Of a stretch of DNA of 33,938 bases, positions 31,184 through 33,938 are shown one piece after another. The DNA comes from Flavobacteriales bacterium. Its GTDB lineage: Bacteria; Bacteroidota; Bacteroidia; Flavobacteriales_D; Sanyastnellaceae. The stretch covers positions 1 to 33,938 of the forward strand of contig JANQWV010000019.1 of the NCBI GenBank assembly GCA_030729695.1, written 5' to 3'. A model generated the notes under the pieces. The model saw only the letters and a program-made list of their open reading frames with translations, was not told the DNA's origin and made no database searches. Position numbers and translations under genes: made by a program. Each line of letters opens with the position of its first letter. Within the stretch, counting starts at the first letter, position 1.

Positions 31184-33401
31184 TGCAGTTGCAGTAGTTA
31201 GATATAAATCTATTCAAGCCTGCGCCGATGGTTGGTTTGGAATGAATAATGAATGGCAAGCGATTTTCACCCCTGAGGTTGCTGAGTTAGACTCTACGCT
31301 TTCTCCTATGTTTTATGAAACGCAAACGCAATGGTATTCCAGTTATTCCGATTGGGATTGGAAAGAAGACCAAGCCATGATTGAATGGAGGGAATTTTTC
31401 AAAGGGGAAGTTCCTGAAGAAGCCTTGCGATTTTATTTGTTTACTTCTGAAGGAGAAAAGGAGTTCGCGACTATACTGAAAGGAGCGAAGTCGAGTAAAT
31501 CTTTCCCAGACTTAAATTGGGACACTCCGAAAATGAAGGAATTCAGAGCTTTCTTGCGATTGGCTATGGAAGTTGATAAATCAGCGGATGGAAGATATTT
31601 TTCTTGGGATTACAAATACCAAAATCAAGTGTACGTTGGCGATCTCTTTATTGAGGAGTTGAAGATTAAATATAACTCGGCTTCCAATGAAATCATGAAG
31701 GTGAAGTGGTGGTTTCAAGTAGTGAAAGCCATGTATTACAGTAAAAATCAAAAAGCGTTAATCGGATTTCTTGAAGAAACGAAAGGAGCAGTTCCTCAAG
31801 GTGCTTATTATTATCGCGCCTTGAGTTATCTGGGTGGTGTCTATCACTCGTTACAGAATTTCCTAATGGCAAATGCCATGTACAGCAAGGTTATGGCGCA
31901 TTGTGCACCGTTGAGAATGGATGCTATTACTTCGTATCATGCCCTGAATCAGAGCGACTTCAATTTCGCGCTGAATTTAATTTCAGACACTGAAGAAAAG
32001 GCTGCCATGTGGGTGTTGCAGGGGTATTACACCGATGAGATGGAGGCAATGAAGGCGATATATGCCCTAAAGCCGAACAGCGAAATGTTAGATCTTCTCT
32101 TAACACGAAGCATGAACAAAATGGAAGCGGCTTTGGCTAATTCAAATCGTGATAATTACCGCGAATACATTGCTGATGTGCAACTTTCCATTGATAAGAA
32201 ATTGATTGAATTTGTCAATCAAGTCAACAACGAAGGGAAGACCAGAGACAAACACACCTGGAACTTAGCTGCAGCTTATTTGAACGCATTAACAGGAGAG
32301 AACAGACGGGCAGAAGAAGATTTGAATAAAGTTTTTGCAAGTGGAAGTGAAATAGAAAAAGATCAGGCACGCACGCTTTCAATTGTCAATGAAATTGTGC
32401 GCGTGGGTTTTGAGAATAAAAATCTTTGGAGTCTATATGATGGCGAAGAAGCTCGCGCTTTCGAATCGCGCATTTATCCGCATTTGAAATGGCTTGTCTC
32501 TCAAGGCGAAACGCAGACTTATGATAGTTACAGCTATTGGGACGTTTCTTCAAAGAAAACCAAGGTGCGAGTTGAATTGGTTTTTTCTTGGACCAAGCGA
32601 ATGCTCGGTATGCTCTACGCTTATCAAATACAGAGTGAATTGGCCAGTCCGAATGGAGCATATTACCATGATAAATACAATATTTCAGAAATGAAGAAAT
32701 TCATGCAAGGAGAGCGAAGCGATTTCGAAAAACTTCTTCTTCAGATTTATCCAATTAAATTGGAAGACATCGAGTTGTACGAAGGTTTGGTATTGGCGTA
32801 CGCCGGACAATTGGAAAAGGCCAAAGAGCATTTTGTTAAAACGAAATTGGCGAATGAAGAATTGCGATCTGATCCTTTCGTTGCGGGTATTCAAGACTGT
32901 CACGATTGCGATCACGAGAATTACCGCGGGCGCAAATGGACGCGCATGACCACGCTCAATCGTATGATTCAACTTCAACAGAATCTTCTTCGAAATACAG
33001 ATATGTATTATTCGGCTCTGACCTTGGGCAATGCGTATTACAACTTGTCGTATTATGGAAATGCACGTGCGTTCTATCAATCGAAACTTCTTTACAGTTG
33101 GGGAAATTCAATCGATGATTTTCATTCGAAGTTTCTGAATTCTTCCAATCGCGCGAAAGACTATTATCGCACGGCTTTGCAATATGCGCAGTCAGATGAG
33201 CAACGCGCGAAGTGCGAATATTTCATTGCGAAATGTGATCGAAACGAGTTCTACAATTTCGGTTGGGTGAACAATGAAATTGATTTCCTTGCTTGGGACG
33301 GATTCGTAAACTTGAAATCGAAATATTCAAACACGAAATTCTACAATGAGGTTATTGGTGAGTGCGGGTATTTCCGGACGTATTTGAGTAAAACGAATTA
33401 A
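31143..33401 (+). CDS. Uncharacterised large exported TPR-like protein
   Basis: A 752-residue protein of unknown function. I start at ATG 31143, since an in-frame TTG upstream only adds five residues. The signal peptide is MKRNFFIVFALLSSAVAVV, followed by CADGWFG. From about residue 200 it is almost fully helical with TPR-like pairs (YYYRALSYLGGVYHSLQNFLMANAMYSKV; LGNAYYNLSYYGNARAFYQSKLLY; AKDYYRTALQYAQSDEQRAKCEYFIAKCD). Near residue 585 a CHDCDHENY stretch clusters Cys, Asp and His and could bind metal. It overlaps the preceding barrel-like gene by 41 nt, so both are probably made together and may act as a pair. There is no T9SS tail, so it is likely periplasmic. Confidence 0.75.
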   Translation: MKRNFFIVFALLSSAVAVVRYKSIQACADGWFGMNNEWQAIFTPEVAELDSTLSPMFYETQTQWYSSYSDWDWKEDQAMIEWREFFKGEVPEEALRFYLFTSEGEKEFATILKGAKSSKSFPDLNWDTPKMKEFRAFLRLAMEVDKSADGRYFSWDYKYQNQVYVGDLFIEELKIKYNSASNEIMKVKWWFQVVKAMYYSKNQKALIGFLEETKGAVPQGAYYYRALSYLGGVYHSLQNFLMANAMYSKVMAHCAPLRMDAITSYHALNQSDFNFALNLISDTEEKAAMWVLQGYYTDEMEAMKAIYALKPNSEMLDLLLTRSMNKMEAALANSNRDNYREYIADVQLSIDKKLIEFVNQVNNEGKTRDKHTWNLAAAYLNALTGENRRAEEDLNKVFASGSEIEKDQARTLSIVNEIVRVGFENKNLWSLYDGEEARAFESRIYPHLKWLVSQGETQTYDSYSYWDVSSKKTKVRVELVFSWTKRMLGMLYAYQIQSELASPNGAYYHDKYNISEMKKFMQGERSDFEKLLLQIYPIKLEDIELYEGLVLAYAGQLEKAKEHFVKTKLANEELRSDPFVAGIQDCHDCDHENYRGRKWTRMTTLNRMIQLQQNLLRNTDMYYSALTLGNAYYNLSYYGNARAFYQSKLLYSWGNSIDDFHSKFLNSSNRAKDYYRTALQYAQSDEQRAKCEYFIAKCDRNEFYNFGWVNNEIDFLAWDGFVNLKSKYSNTKFYNEVIGECGYFRTYLSKTN

Positions 33402-33418
33402 AAGGTCCTGCTGAAGGG

Positions 33419-33938
33419 TTATTCCAATTCCCCAAACTCGCCGCGTTCAAACTGATGGAAGGCATCCATGAGTTCTTGCTTGGTATTCATTACGAAAGGA
33501 CCGTATGCTGCAATGGGCTCTAGAATAGGTTCTCCGGAAAGAACAAGAATGGTTGCGTCTTCTGTGCAAGAGATGGTGAATGATTCTCCGTCGTTGCTGA
33601 ACAGTGCAAAGTGACTGGTTCCAACTTGGTGTTCTTCATTCACAACAATGTTCCCTTCAATGACAAGGGCAGCGGTGTTATTTCTTTCACTGAAAGAAAA
33701 AGTGGCAGATCCTCCTGCTTTCAATTTTACGTTGAAGAGATTCACTTCGGTGAAAGTTGAAGCAGCACCTTTGTTGAATTCAAAATTCCCAGCAATGACT
33801 TCCACAATACCGGCGTTGTTCGGAAGTTCAATTTTCGGGATATTCGAATTTAGAATTTCCTGGTATTTCGGTTTTGAAAGTTTATCTGCGGCGGGAAGAT
33901 TCACCCACAATTGAACCATAGAAAAAATGCCACCGGCC
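33419..33938 (-). CDS. Pirin-family protein, 3' part (5' end beyond window)
   Basis: C-terminal portion of a pirin-like bicupin protein, at least 173 codons. The frame stays open to the window edge, and the residues before the first in-window Met read AGGIFS, which run into MVQLWVNLPAADKLSKPKYQ, the pirin inter-domain signature. So the Met at 33919 is internal, not a start. The C-terminal cupin follows (VEVIAGNFEFNKGAAS, NVKLKAGGSATFSFSERNNTAALVIEG, LSGEPILEPIAAYGPFVMNTKQELMDAF). The iron-binding N-terminal cupin lies outside. Pirins are iron proteins with quercetinase or redox-sensor activity in some species; the role here is open. Confidence 0.88.
   Translation of the reverse strand, partial: AGGIFSMVQLWVNLPAADKLSKPKYQEILNSNIPKIELPNNAGIVEVIAGNFEFNKGAASTFTEVNLFNVKLKAGGSATFSFSERNNTAALVIEGNIVVNEEHQVGTSHFALFSNDGESFTISCTEDATILVLSGEPILEPIAAYGPFVMNTKQELMDAFHQFERGEFGELE

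Noticed and set aside
1-33938. CRISPR array, insertion sequences, tRNA or rRNA genes, prophage
   Set aside because: Read through both strands for direct repeats with spacers, transposase motifs, cloverleaf-like sequences and phage genes; none found. The only toxin-antitoxin pair lacks flanking repeats that would mark an island.

Overview
This 33.9 kb window is chromosomal DNA from a member of the Bacteroidota, most likely a Flavobacteriales relative. The support is internal. There are type IX secretion (T9SS) C-terminal sorting domains on three large exported proteins, a PorP/SprF-family protein, a 'gliding motility-associated' type B C-terminal domain, and repeated promoter elements close to the Bacteroidota -7 consensus TAnnTTTG. 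The gene order DUF721 - recF - TPR protein - ribH is one I associate with this phylum. Coding density is very high: no gap reaches 300 bases and many neighbours overlap by ATGA or TAATG junctions. I see no tRNA, rRNA, CRISPR array, insertion sequence or phage gene.

Layout. 1-55: left edge with a short tandem array of hairpin units running into the stop of an AGCS sodium:amino-acid symporter (minus). 1926-5998: plus-strand run of dnaX (split by a -1 frameshift at an A10 run), an Hsp15-like S4 protein, a GNAT acetyltransferase and a DUF2079 membrane protein. 5983-8513: minus-strand pair of a T9SS-exported multiheme cytochrome and a phosphinothricin-acetyltransferase-like GNAT. 8601-10015: minus-strand DciA-like DUF721 protein and recF. 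10075-11261: YfgM-like TPR protein and ribH. 11291-16085: a giant SBBP/PKD T9SS type B protein with its PorP/SprF partner. 16121-18399: oxyR and selO, translationally coupled. 18402-19642: DUF4197 lipid-envelope-type protein and an Mpo1-like dioxygenase. 19644-21326: bifunctional formimidotransferase-cyclodeaminase (minus). 21427-22120: a type II toxin-antitoxin pair with duplicated palindromic operators. 22170-26205: small membrane protein, CE15-like esterase lipoprotein and a CotH-domain T9SS protein. 26295-28635: extended bS16, TauE/SafE permease and a CtlX-like amidinohydrolase. 28661-30043: GH13 lipoprotein. 30155-33401: two overlapping uncharacterised exported proteins. 33419-end: 3' part of a pirin gene, cut by the window edge.

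The most notable observations are: (1) dnaX carries an A10 run that contains the heptamer A AAA AAG directly before UGA, with the tau C-terminus continuing in the -1 frame; this is either programmed gamma/tau production or a homopolymer error; (2) the same DnaX lacks the four-cysteine zinc module; (3) an exact single ATAG-N7-CTAT OxyR-type half element lies at the start of oxyR, which is coupled to selO; (4) a PIN-domain toxin-antitoxin operon has twin TATACGTATA palindromes, one overlapping the -7 box; (5) tandem hairpin units at the left edge show compensatory stem changes; (6) an uncharacterised TIM-barrel-like/TPR-like exported pair. All family assignments rest on motifs read by eye; no search was run.
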